Positions 42,546-51,878 of a DNA stretch of 64,000 nt are shown here, in pieces. Location of the stretch: positions 3,100,001 to 3,164,000 of the forward strand of contig NZ_CP039396.1 in assembly GCF_004803915.1 (NCBI RefSeq), read 5' to 3'. The notes below the pieces were generated by a model. That model saw nothing but the letters and a program-made list of their open reading frames with translations. It was not told the origin of the DNA and did no database searches. The first letter of the stretch is position 1; every line of letters starts with the position of its first letter. Position numbers and translations under genes: made by a program. This DNA is from Duncaniella dubosii. Lineage in GTDB: Bacteria; Bacteroidota; Bacteroidia; Bacteroidales; Muribaculaceae.

Positions 42546-45427
42546 CTATTGTCGCAACTTGACGTCAACGCCCTGCTGTTGAAGCGTCTCACGAACAAAC
42601 AAGGCCGTCGGCGAATCAGACTTGGCAATCTGCAGAGGCGTACCTGTCGCTATTATATAGCCTCCATTCTTACCTCCTCCGGGTCCCATGTCTATGATAT
42701 GATCCGCAGAGCATACCACATCAAGATTGTGTTCAATCACAAGCACTGTATTACCCTTATCTACCAGACGGTTCAGGACATTTAGCAAGACCCTTATGTC
42801 ATCGAAATGCAATCCTGTCGTCGGCTCGTCAAGGATAAAAAGCGTATTGCCTGTGTCTCGGCGTGAAAGCTCCGTCGCCAGTTTGACTCTCTGATTTTCT
42901 CCTCCCGAAAGTGTCGATGATGGCTGACCAAGCTTGATATATCCGAGTCCGATATCCTGAAGCACCTTTATTTTATTTATGATCGACGGAATACCAGCAA
43001 AGAATTCTACAGCCTGATTAATCGTCATGTCAAGGACATCAGCGATAGACTTTCCTTTAAAACGGACTTCGAGTGTCTCACGATTATACCGCTTTCCGCC
43101 ACAAGTCTCACAAGGGACAAGCACATCAGGGAGAAAGTTCATTTCAATAGTCTTATAACCGTTGCCCATACAGGTCTCACATCTGCCGCCGGCGACGTTG
43201 AATGAAAATCTTCCGGGGCGATAGCCACGAATCTTTGCCTCTGATAGCGAAGCATAAAGATCACGTATAGCAGTGAATACCCCGTGTATGTCGCAGGATT
43301 GGAACGCGGTGACTTGCCAAGCGGCGACTGGTCTACAGTGACAACTTTGTCAATGTTTTCCAATCCTTCAATCTTGTCATAAGGAAGTGGAGCTGTGTGT
43401 GAGCGATAAAATTTCTGACTCAATATCGGCTGCAATGTCCCGTTGACAAGCGAAGACTTTCCGCTACCCGACACACCTGACACGCAAATCAACTTTCCGA
43501 GTGGAAGAGTAAGAGTCACATCACGCAGATTGTTTCCTTTCGCACCACGCAACACAAGTTTCTTTCCGCTTCCCTTACGTGGAGCAGACTGCCAAGGGAT
43601 AAGATCCTTGCCATTAAGATAGCGTGCGGTAAGGGTGTCGGTCGCAAGCATTTCCTTTGGAGTCCCGCTGAACACAACTTCACCGCCTTTACGTCCGGCC
43701 TTAGGTCCAATATCTATTATATGGTCGGCATCAAGCATTATATCCTTGTCGTGCTCGACAACAAGAATCGAGTTTGAGGCATCGCGCAACTGCTTTAATG
43801 AATCTATGAGACGGCGGTTATCACGCTGATGAAGGCCGATTGAAGGCTCGTCAAGGATGTAAAGCACGTTCACAAGCTGGCTGCCCAACTGAGTCGCAAG
43901 CCTTATACGCTGACTTTCGCCTCCTGAAAGAGTAGCCGACGCTCTGTTCAACTGAAGATAGTCAAGTCCGACATCAATCAGGAATTTGAGACGACTACGA
44001 ATTTCCTTCATGATTTCGTGGGCAATGACAGCATGCGTAGGAGACAAACGGCTTTCGACATCTTTCGACCATTCATAAAGATCCGAGATATCCAGTCTGC
44101 ATAATTCAGCAATATTCTTTCCGTCCACAAAAAAATGAAGCGCCTCACGGTTGAGCCTGTCGCCATTACATTCGGGGCAAACCCCACGTGAAAAGAATCC
44201 TTCACTCCATTTTTTCGCAGATGCCGAAGCTTCATCGGCCTGCTGCATTTCTATGTATTTCACAAGCCCGTCGTAGGTCTGGAAATAATTATAGGTGGCC
44301 ATTGTGTCATTTTCAATCACAAGACGTTCGGATGTGCCGTTGAGAATCTCACCCATAGCTTCCTCAGGGAGATTGGATACAGGTGTCTTTATTGTATATC
44401 CATACTTTTTGCAGATTGCATCAATCTGCCAGAATACCATAGCGTTTCGATATTTTCCCAACGGAACGATAGCCCCTTCATGAATAGAAAGATAAGGATT
44501 GGGAATTATTTTCTCTCTATCAACTATATTGACATAGCCAAGCCCCTTGCAGCACGGACACGCACCAAGCGGAGAATTGAAGGAAAAATTATGCGGAGCA
44601 GGCTCCCGATATGAAATTCCACTCGCAGCATCCATCAACGCCTGAGAAAAATACGTCACTTTATCGGCATCGACATCATAGACCATCGCCTGTTTGTCTC
44701 CCTGACGCAAGGCATCCTGTACGGTAGCGTCAAGACGGGTAAGATCTTTATCCGACACCTTCAGACGGTCAATCACAAGCTCAATATCATGGTTCTTATA
44801 TCTGTCAACCATCATATTGAGTGTAAGGTCGCGAAGCTCGCCGTCGACACGGACGGTAAGGAATCCTTTCTTGCGCAGCTGTTCGAACAGCTCTTTGTAG
44901 TGGCCTTTTCGGTTTTTGACCAAAGGAGCAAGAATATACACCTTATGCCCGGCGAAACGCTCAAGAATCAGATTGACAATCTGCTCACGGGTATATTTCA
45001 CCATAGGCTCGCCTGTCACGTAGCTGACCGCCTGACCGACTCTCGCATAAAGCAGACGAAGGAAATCGTAGACTTCAGTAGTTGTCCCTATGGTGCTTCG
45101 CGGATTTTTATTAACCGTTTTCTGCTCAATGGCAATTACAGGGCTAAGACCTGTGATGTTGTCGACATCAGGCCGTTCGAGGTTGCCAAGCATATTTCGC
45201 GCATAAGCCGAAAAAGTTTCGATGTAGCGGCGCTGCCCCTCGGCGAATATAGTATCGAATGCAAGAGAGGATTTGCCACTGCCACTCAGCCCGGTGATTA
45301 CGGTAAGTGTGTTATGAGGAATATCCACATCTATATTCTTAAGATTGTGGACTCTCGCGCCTTGCACACTGAGCTTGCTCAATGGCCTGATAAATTTATT
45401 GTTAGAATTATTTTCAGAGGTTGTCAT
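42546..45427 (-). CDS. uvrA: Excinuclease ABC subunit A, split by a one-base frameshift
   Basis: UvrA is the damage-scanning ATPase of nucleotide excision repair. The first frame from 45427 gives the N-terminal ABC domain ([17 protein letters not shown]), two CxxC zinc motifs ([18 protein letters not shown]), a signature [12 protein letters not shown], and the second Walker A ([15 protein letters not shown]). It reads correctly to NPATYTG. The expected [12 protein letters not shown] and the C-terminal zinc finger ([21 protein letters not shown]) plus [12 protein letters not shown] follow in the next frame. One G is missing from a run at 43280-43283 (CCCC on plus). Restored length is 960 residues. 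It starts 24 bases after the lytic transglycosylase gene. Confidence 0.95.
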
Positions 45428-45451
45428 TGCTCTTTAGTCGGACATTTCTTG

Positions 45452-46438
45452 TCAGTCTGTCACCCATGCTTGGTTATAGACTGACTTTTTCTGTCGCGCA
45501 CGCGACATGGAATCTTTGGTCGGAATCTTCACAGTGTATGTCTTGCCGGTCTTATTAGGGAGCGACTTTGCCCGTATCCACGGATTGTTTTCACGTAGTG
45601 TCATGTAGTCGATGCCCTGTGCTTTGGCCCATGCAGGCCAGTCCTCAACAGGCCCATTTACTTCGACCGTTTTGTATTCAAGGGGCTGATAAAGCTGATC
45701 GGACGAAATACGGAATCCATAATCCTGAGGATTTTCCATAATCAATTTCATGGCAAGCAGACGGAACATATACCGCATGGTTTCATCGGCCAGATAAAGA
45801 TCATAGGCAGTGTCTACCTGCTGAGCTGCAAGCTCGTTTGTGATACGGGCCACACCGCCGTTATAGCTTGCCGCCACCGATTCCCAATTGCCATATTTGG
45901 CATAACTTTTTTTAAGGTAATCACAGGCCGCTTCAGTTGCCTTGACCGGATCATAGCGCTCATCAACATAGTCATTAACCTCAAGTCCGTATTCTTTTGC
46001 TGTCGAAGGCATGAACTGCCACAGGCCGCCGGCCTTTGCAGGAGAAAGCGCACGTGGGTTTAACGTACTTTCAATCACGGCGAGATATATGAGGTCGGAC
46101 GGGATACCGTTTTTCTTCAGAATTGGTGCAAGAACCGGGAAATAACGGTTTGCACGCTTTATTGCCAAAAGTGTATTGCCATGAGTATATGTCATAGCTG
46201 TAAGCTCACGGTCAAGACGTTCCCATCTGTCAGTCCTGTCAAGGTCGACTTTTTGTCCGGCAAATTTAACAGATTTCGGAATTCGCGGATTGATGACTTC
46301 GGAATAATTCTGAGCATTCTCTACCTCCGGCGCTTCCTCAGCAGGGGTCAAAGCCTGCACATCCTCTGCAGGAGCAAAAAATGCCAATGCGGCAAGCACT
46401 GCGACTGAACCGATAAATGATTTATGATAGTTGTTCAT
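45452..46438 (-). CDS. MltD-like lytic transglycosylase (SLT domain)
   Basis: A 328-residue exported protein (signal region MNNYHKSFIGSVAVLAALAFFAPA). The GH23/SLT domain at about residues 100-230 includes the catalytic glutamate in LIYLAVIESTLNPRALSPAKAGGLWQF, followed by MPSTAKEYGLEV and ASYNGGVARI. The C terminus ends in a LysM-like peptidoglycan-binding fragment (MTLRENNPWIRAKSL...TYTVKIPT). It cleaves glycan strands to 1,6-anhydroMurNAc ends. It stands between the T9SS cargo gene (50 bases) and uvrA (24 bases), so all three could share a transcript. Confidence 0.9.
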   Translation of the reverse strand: MNNYHKSFIGSVAVLAALAFFAPAEDVQALTPAEEAPEVENAQNYSEVINPRIPKSVKFAGQKVDLDRTDRWERLDRELTAMTYTHGNTLLAIKRANRYFPVLAPILKKNGIPSDLIYLAVIESTLNPRALSPAKAGGLWQFMPSTAKEYGLEVNDYVDERYDPVKATEAACDYLKKSYAKYGNWESVAASYNGGVARITNELAAQQVDTAYDLYLADETMRYMFRLLAMKLIMENPQDYGFRISSDQLYQPLEYKTVEVNGPVEDWPAWAKAQGIDYMTLRENNPWIRAKSLPNKTGKTYTVKIPTKDSMSRARQKKSVYNQAWVTD

Positions 46439-46488
46439 TGTCTGTAATTTTTTAATAAGTTAAATGTGTTTTTTTCAATCAGGAGAAC

Positions 46489-47814
46489 TCATTTCCTGTA
46501 ATTCACAATATTTATGTCGCCCGACAATTTGTAGTCTTTTCCGTCTGCGCCACGAGCCTTGATTACATAGTAGTAGGCACCGGATGGCACATTTTTGCCA
46601 TTATGTCTTCCGTCCCAGCCTTGCGAAGGATCGGAAAATGAAATCATTTTATGTCCGTAACGATCAAAAATGCTGCACTCAAAGCTCACTATACCTGAAT
46701 AGCTTACTTTCCACTCGTCGTTTATTCCGTCTCCATTCGGCGAAAACGCATTCGGACATTTCAAAGATGACGCTCCGACTGCCACGGTGTAGATGTCACT
46801 GTGAAACTCACATGAACCGTCAGAATTGGCACATACGAACCGTACGTATGTCGTGCCTTCTTCCGTGAACGTATAATCAAACTTCAATTCCTGAAAGCTC
46901 AGATTAACGACATCGAAATCCTCGAATCTCGACAACTGCCATTCCCTGAATAGAGCGCCGTCGGTGACAGCAGCCTCAAAAGAAACCTCACAGGGAGCAG
47001 AGCCTCCAAACGATGCGTCTCCGGCGCCGGGATTCACCTCATTGTCATTCTCACGTTCGGTCTGGACTGCTGAAGTTATCGCACTTACAGAATATGGCTG
47101 AATGACAGGCGACGTATACTGTACTGCATCACCCCATTCCTGCAAAAAACGGTCACCGGTAATTACAAAATCCGTAGGGCACAGCACACCTTCCAGTCGC
47201 AAGGGACTCTCAAGAAATTCCAACGACTTCTCTCGCGCAGTCTCTACGAATGTCATATTTTCGACATCAGGCATGAGAGTCCTGTATGCGAGCGAGATTC
47301 CCCGGTCAAGGGTAAAACGGCGGCCGTTAATGCCATAATACAGAATTTCCGCTCCTGTTCCATCGACATCAAGCCCCATAAAGCCACAATCACGGTCAGG
47401 AGATTCCGAAATTGAGTTAACAGAAAACGGATGACGCAAATAATCAACCACCCAAAAACAATATTGCTTTCCGGCGGTCTCAACCACATAGCCCATATCT
47501 CCCTCAATATTCCCAAGGGTCGACAACCCATCGGCGAATACAGCCCCGGAAACCTCTTCAGCAAATCCTGCACCAAGATTAGAATAACGATACCATTTCA
47601 CATTCTCGGCAGACGAAGCCGGGAAGGAAACACTCCTGCCCTCCATACCGTAGGCCACACAAATTTCGGCCAGACCGGTAGCGTTAGAAGGGACTATGCT
47701 TATGACAGACCTATTTCCGCCTTCCCATATAAGCTGTGAGGCAGAAATAGGAATTGAGCATATTGCCGATGACAGGAGTATGATGGCTAAGGTGCGGTTC
47801 ATTGATACTGGCAC
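46489..47814 (-). CDS. Gliding-motility-associated C-terminal domain (T9SS type B) protein
   Basis: A 441-residue exported protein (signal near MNRTLAIILLSSAICSIPISA; the ATG four codons in may be the true start). The last 90 residues are a CHU_C/type B sorting domain: CPNAFSPNGDGINDEWKVSYSG, FECSIFDRYGHKM, WDGRHNGKNVPSGAYYYVIKA, with a basic C terminus NYRK. Such domains direct secretion by the type IX system to the cell surface. The rest has no motif I recognise beyond probable beta-sandwich repeats (FEAAVTDGALFREWQLSRFEDFDVV, FTEEGTTYVRFVCANSDGS). A gene for the T9SS itself is not in this window. Confidence 0.8.
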   Translation of the reverse strand: MPVSMNRTLAIILLSSAICSIPISASQLIWEGGNRSVISIVPSNATGLAEICVAYGMEGRSVSFPASSAENVKWYRYSNLGAGFAEEVSGAVFADGLSTLGNIEGDMGYVVETAGKQYCFWVVDYLRHPFSVNSISESPDRDCGFMGLDVDGTGAEILYYGINGRRFTLDRGISLAYRTLMPDVENMTFVETAREKSLEFLESPLRLEGVLCPTDFVITGDRFLQEWGDAVQYTSPVIQPYSVSAITSAVQTERENDNEVNPGAGDASFGGSAPCEVSFEAAVTDGALFREWQLSRFEDFDVVNLSFQELKFDYTFTEEGTTYVRFVCANSDGSCEFHSDIYTVAVGASSLKCPNAFSPNGDGINDEWKVSYSGIVSFECSIFDRYGHKMISFSDPSQGWDGRHNGKNVPSGAYYYVIKARGADGKDYKLSGDINIVNYRK

Positions 47815-47841
47815 AATTGGATTTTTTGGTTTCTCAACCTA

Positions 47842-47849
47842 CAAAATTA
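47842..47849 (-). promoter_or_regulatory. Probable -7 element of the T9SS type B cargo gene
   Basis: Reads TAATTTTG on the minus strand, 28 bases before the first ATG. The -33 region is weak. Confidence 0.4.
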
Positions 47850-47933
47850 ATAAATTATTCCAAATACAACAACACCGTAGAGCTTGCCGGCATGTTATAT
47901 TTCGCTAAAAATTTTCATAGGCGATATACACAA

Positions 47934-47976
47934 CCACAGCCGCTGACTGATTGAGACAATCGACGGCTGTAGGTTT
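47934..47976 (-). terminator. Terminator of the 49-residue protein gene
   Basis: On the minus strand ACAGCCG pairs with CGGCTGT, with further pairing inside (CGATTG/CAATCA region), and GGTTGTGT follows. It separates the small gene from the T9SS cargo gene. Confidence 0.6.
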
Positions 47977-48019
47977 TGTTTTCTAACCAAATTAATCTGA
48001 GATGAAGAACAATGAGAGA

Positions 48020-48169
48020 TCAAGGCATCTCAACGTCATTATTCCGAGGATTATTATTAAGTTCCTTGACATCCTCTTTCACCATATCGGGAGTAACCTT
48101 GTTTTTATCTGCCACGTTGGTTTCTACACCGGGGTATTTATCTACACCCTTTTTGTTGTTTTTGTCCAT
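48020..48169 (-). CDS. Small conserved-looking hydrophilic protein, 49 residues
   Basis: From ATG at 48169 to TGA at 48020-48022 the minus strand encodes a 49-residue, highly charged protein that starts MDKNNKKGVDKYPGVETNVA and ends NNNPRNNDVEMP. It has no signal peptide, membrane segment or cysteine. The run VTPDMVKEDVKELNNNPRN suggests one helix. I do not know a function. Support for a real gene is its own spacing (75 bases after engB on the opposite end), the terminator just downstream, and a composition unlike random DNA. Confidence 0.6.
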   Translation of the reverse strand: MDKNNKKGVDKYPGVETNVADKNKVTPDMVKEDVKELNNNPRNNDVEMP

Positions 48170-48244
48170 AGTTCTATGTTATTAAATAAATAGCTTTTAT
48201 CTTATAACATCATGGACGCAGAAAGGGTTCGAACTCACTTTTTT

Positions 48245-48847
48245 CTATTCAAGGGGGAGTCTGTTGAGCTGCTCTATGTAATCAAGCAGTTCGTCACGAC
48301 CGCGACGGGTCTCGCTTGATGTCAGGAAAACAGGGGGCAGCTCCTCCCAAGTCTCAAGGAGTATCTTGCAATACTCTTCAACATTGCGTTTACCTGCCTG
48401 TGAGCCCATCTTGTCAAGTTTTGTAAATACTATCGAGAAGGGGACTCCGTTTTCGCCAAGCCAGTCAAAAAACTCCAAATCAATTTTCATGGGCTTATGG
48501 CGGGAGTCAATAAGCACAAAAAGATTCGTCATTTCCTTACGGTTTAGGATATACCCCTTAATCATCTTCTCCAAAGCCTCGCGCTGAGACTTCCCACGCA
48601 ATGCAAAGCCATAGCCGGGAAGGTCGACAATATACCACTCGTCATTGACAAGAAAATGATTTATAAGCAATGTCTTCCCCGGGGTCGACGATGTCTTTGC
48701 AAGACCCTTGTTGCCGGTTAACATATTTATCAGTGATGATTTGCCGACATTGCTGCGCCCGATGAAAGCGTATTCATGACGCGAATCTTTAGGACATTTC
48801 CTGACTACGGCATTTGATATTACGAAACGTGCTGAATTAATGATCAT
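48245..48847 (-). CDS. engB: Ribosome biogenesis GTPase EngB/YihA
   Basis: A 200-residue essential-type GTPase that acts in large ribosomal subunit assembly. G motifs are intact: G1 [16 protein letters not shown] near residue 28, G2 threonine in SSTPGKT, G3 DLPGYGFA near 75, G4 FTKLDKM near 140 and G5 TSSETRRG near 175. Length is normal. It lies 36 bases downstream of the GNAT gene on the same strand and is probably cotranscribed. Confidence 0.95.
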   Translation of the reverse strand: MIINSARFVISNAVVRKCPKDSRHEYAFIGRSNVGKSSLINMLTGNKGLAKTSSTPGKTLLINHFLVNDEWYIVDLPGYGFALRGKSQREALEKMIKGYILNRKEMTNLFVLIDSRHKPMKIDLEFFDWLGENGVPFSIVFTKLDKMGSQAGKRNVEEYCKILLETWEELPPVFLTSSETRRGRDELLDYIEQLNRLPLE

Positions 48848-48883
48848 ATTTTTAGATTTATTTTAAACAAATTTGCAAAGGCG

Positions 48884-49960
48884 TCAGTCAAGCATGAGGC
48901 TTATCATCGGTCTCACTGACGGAAAGCGGATTATGGAACCTATTGCAGACGAACTGAAAACAATGTCAGCAAATACATCGACCGTGACATCGAAATCGAG
49001 TTTTCCGCCATAAGCATCGTCAATTTCACATCGACCGTCAGCCACAATGAATGTGTGAGAATTATATTCCGGGAGAAGCTCGTCGGATACTTTGATACAA
49101 GTTTTGAATTTCGGATCGGAAGCTGCTATAATCTCAAGAGCTTTCCCTACATTGACAAAACGCCCCATACCCCTTGGCATCAATCGCCCTCCCATTGAAT
49201 CGTCAGGATGACCATATAGCAAAACGGGCATATCACCATTAAGACAGCGCAACTGCCTCAATGCACCGGAACGGGCATCGGAATCCTCGCCCATCACATC
49301 TGTCACAAGAAGAATATCGTCATGCCGTACCGCCCATGCCATAGAAACGATCTCGCTTCCACTATCCTCATCATCACGAGCCATTACTACGAAATTGCCA
49401 TTATCTGACTTCAAATCGGACAGAATGTTAAAGAAATCGCGTCGGGAATGCAAAACATAGCACTGCCGACGACGCTGAAACCTGTCAAACGCACACCAGA
49501 CCTCATCACTCGCATCATTTTCCACATGATGGTAGTCTCCCTTGACCGGGAATGAATGAAATGCGGTAAAACGTTGTTCCTTTGTATAAAACACCGTAGA
49601 GAATCCATATCTGCGATAAAAAAAGAACAAAGCCTCGTCGGCCGGAATCAGAGAGCACAGCATATCACCTCTGACAGCCGATTCACGTAAAGCGTCAATC
49701 ATCAGGCTGGACATGTAGCCCTGACCGCGTTTCGACCGACGGGTCGCCGCCCCGGCAATATAACTCACGGGCGCTTCCGATCCGTGAAATGACATGGCAT
49801 AGCGCTGAAGCAACAGACTGCTGACAGCCGAACCGGACTGATCGGTCAGAAGCATAGCTTCATCATCGCGGTAGACCTGATCGAAAAACATATCGACATA
49901 CTCACGCGAATCTTTAAAACACTCTGTCCATATTTTCTTTATTTCATCTCTCTTACTCAT
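48884..49960 (-). CDS. Eis-like GNAT N-acetyltransferase
   Basis: A 358-residue protein with the Eis layout: an N-terminal GNAT domain with the acetyl-CoA loop RSKRGQGYMSSLM near residue 75 and FFFYRRYGFSTVF near 112; a second GNAT-like half (YVLHSRRDFFNILSDL, DVMGEDSDARSGALRQLRCL); and a C-terminal SCP2-like fold (SHTFIVADGRCEID, VDVFADIVFS). Eis-family enzymes acetylate amines such as aminoglycosides or lysines, but the substrate here is unknown. The start at 49960 is supported by the conserved opening DEIKKIWTECFKDSREYVDMFF. Confidence 0.82.
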   Translation of the reverse strand: MSKRDEIKKIWTECFKDSREYVDMFFDQVYRDDEAMLLTDQSGSAVSSLLLQRYAMSFHGSEAPVSYIAGAATRRSKRGQGYMSSLMIDALRESAVRGDMLCSLIPADEALFFFYRRYGFSTVFYTKEQRFTAFHSFPVKGDYHHVENDASDEVWCAFDRFQRRRQCYVLHSRRDFFNILSDLKSDNGNFVVMARDDEDSGSEIVSMAWAVRHDDILLVTDVMGEDSDARSGALRQLRCLNGDMPVLLYGHPDDSMGGRLMPRGMGRFVNVGKALEIIAASDPKFKTCIKVSDELLPEYNSHTFIVADGRCEIDDAYGGKLDFDVTVDVFADIVFSSSAIGSIIRFPSVRPMISLMLD

Positions 49961-50036
49961 CGTGACGACATTTCATTACATAATACATATTGATAATATA
50001 ACACCTGAAAGACGGTCTTTGTGTTCATGATGTCCA

Positions 50037-50085
50037 CAAAAAAGTATCTGTCTCCTTTTCAGTAGTCTAAAAAGACGACAGATAC
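50037..50085 (-). terminator. Terminator of the DUF4301 gene
   Basis: GTATCTGTC pairs with GACAGATAC (50044-50052 with 50077-50085). On the minus strand the stem is followed by TTTTTTG. Confidence 0.8.
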
Positions 50086-50163
50086 CATTTTACCTATTTC
50101 ATATAGATGTACTTATCCATATGGAGCGTACTCCTGCCGGATCCTATCCGAGACAGTCCGGTT

Positions 50164-51687
50164 TCACTGCTGATGTGCAGAACGAAGAAGATCGTTTACT
50201 GTCTTTACCGGGTTAAAAGTAGAAATCGGAACTTCAACAAAGACTGTATTCCAGTCACTCATCGCTCCGTTCCAAAGACCGGGAAGTTCCATAGCACGAA
50301 GCTCTTTACCATGACTCGACTTAGAAGAAATAAAGCCTGTAGCGGGATCGACATACTCGGGCAGATTGAATTTCTTCCCATGAATATCCTTTATATAGCA
50401 GACCAGATCAACAGGATTGAAATGGGTTGCTGAAGCCATCATTTTCTGATACTCTTCATTGTTCGGATCAACCTGATTGCTCTCGAGAATCTGCGGCGAA
50501 GTAGAGCCATCTGTATTATATGCGATAAACGGACCGCCGCCCGGCTCTCCTTCATTCTTCACCATACCGCACACGCGCAACGGACGGTCAAGTTTCTCGC
50601 GGATATAGGCCACCACACTGTCGTCGTCCATGCTTTCAAGTTTGGCATCGCTTACGTTCAACACATTGTTGAGATAGTCAAGCATGCGTTTGATGTCATC
50701 CTTGGTATATATCTTCTCATCAATGGCAAGAAGATCTTCTTCAATCTGGTCATGAACCTGAAGCAGAAGTCCACCGAGCACTTCCTTAAAGCGCACAGTA
50801 TCGCCACGTTTGGAATCAGGAACGACATTGTCAATGTTCTTGATGAAAACAACAGCAGATTCCATATCGTTAAGATTCTGAATCAGAGCGCCATGCCCCC
50901 CGGGGCGGAAAAGAAGATGTCCATTCTCCATAAAAGGAGTATTGTCGGGGTTTACGGCTATTGTATCGGTCGACGGCTTCTGCTCGCTCATCGTAACATT
51001 GAATTTCACGCCGGTGCGTTCCTCTGTGGCAGGAATAACTTCGGCAAGTTTCTCCTCAAAAAGTTTACGATGGTTTGCTGAAACAGTGAAATGGAGATTG
51101 ACAATGCCCTTGGAGTTTGCCGCTGTCTGCGCACCCTCTGTCAGATGTTCCTCAATCGGAGTGCGAGAGCCGTCAGGATAAGTATGGAATTTTAACAGTC
51201 CCTTGGGAAGACCGCCATAGTTCATACCTTCCGGATTTACTATCGCTGCAATGATGTCACGGTTACGTCCTTCGGCAAGGAGCTCATCAAGCGACTTGTT
51301 ATAAAGCCTGCCGGCTGTCTCGCGAAGTTCAGGAAGGAACGGAAGCTTATCAATTTCTGCAATCAGTTTTGCAACCGGAGTTCCTTCTTTAAGTTCGTCT
51401 GTCCCTCCATCAACATATTCAAACAACGCTTTAAACATTCGTGAAGCCGCACCCGAGGCAGGCACAAACTTGCAGACTTCGCCACCGTGTTCGAGATATT
51501 CGTTCCAACGTTCGAGGGCTGCGTCGATTTCTTCATCATCAAGGCGGAATATGCCTGCTCCCACACGGGCGGCATCACTGATTTTAAGATAAGGGAATCC
51601 TGTCACGAAACGTTTAAGCTGTGATTCTACTTCCGCTTCGCTTATTCCTTTATTTTTCAGGAGTTCAAGATCTTCGGGTCTTAGCAT
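50164..51687 (-). CDS. DUF4301 family protein
   Basis: A 507-residue soluble protein of the Bacteroidetes DUF4301 family. Landmarks are VCKFVPASGAASRMFKALFEY near residue 70, GGLPKGLLKFHTYPDGSRTPIEEHL near 160, NGHLLFRPGGHGALIQNLND near 255, and GMVKNEGEPGGGPF near 375. The glycine-rich and KxLxxF features recall sugar-nucleotidyltransferase-like folds, but no activity has been read from the sequence. It has its own consensus promoter at 51725-51757 and a terminator at 50037-50085, so it is a single-gene unit. Confidence 0.85.
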   Translation of the reverse strand: MLRPEDLELLKNKGISEAEVESQLKRFVTGFPYLKISDAARVGAGIFRLDDEEIDAALERWNEYLEHGGEVCKFVPASGAASRMFKALFEYVDGGTDELKEGTPVAKLIAEIDKLPFLPELRETAGRLYNKSLDELLAEGRNRDIIAAIVNPEGMNYGGLPKGLLKFHTYPDGSRTPIEEHLTEGAQTAANSKGIVNLHFTVSANHRKLFEEKLAEVIPATEERTGVKFNVTMSEQKPSTDTIAVNPDNTPFMENGHLLFRPGGHGALIQNLNDMESAVVFIKNIDNVVPDSKRGDTVRFKEVLGGLLLQVHDQIEEDLLAIDEKIYTKDDIKRMLDYLNNVLNVSDAKLESMDDDSVVAYIREKLDRPLRVCGMVKNEGEPGGGPFIAYNTDGSTSPQILESNQVDPNNEEYQKMMASATHFNPVDLVCYIKDIHGKKFNLPEYVDPATGFISSKSSHGKELRAMELPGLWNGAMSDWNTVFVEVPISTFNPVKTVNDLLRSAHQQ

Positions 51688-51724
51688 GGTAATTGCATTT
51701 TTAAGTGTTTAAATTATTTCAACC

Positions 51725-51757
51725 CAAAGTTAATGATTTTTTTTAAGGTATGTCAAA
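51725..51757 (-). promoter_or_regulatory. Promoter of the DUF4301 gene
   Basis: On the minus strand TTTG (51754-51757) and TAACTTTG (51725-51732) are 21 bases apart. Both boxes are exact. Confidence 0.75.
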
Positions 51758-51878
51758 AAAAAATCACTAAAATACCATTGCTATCCTAAAATCCTACTTC
51801 ACAGACAGCCTGTCGGACATTACAGAAGAGTCATCAAAGTCAGGATATCAAAAAAGCAGGCTGCGACCCGTTGCAAAA

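Noticed and set aside
44789..45484. Long plus-strand frame of 231 codons opposite uvrA
   Set aside because: It is the antisense shadow of strongly conserved UvrA coding sequence. Its peptide has no recognisable domain.
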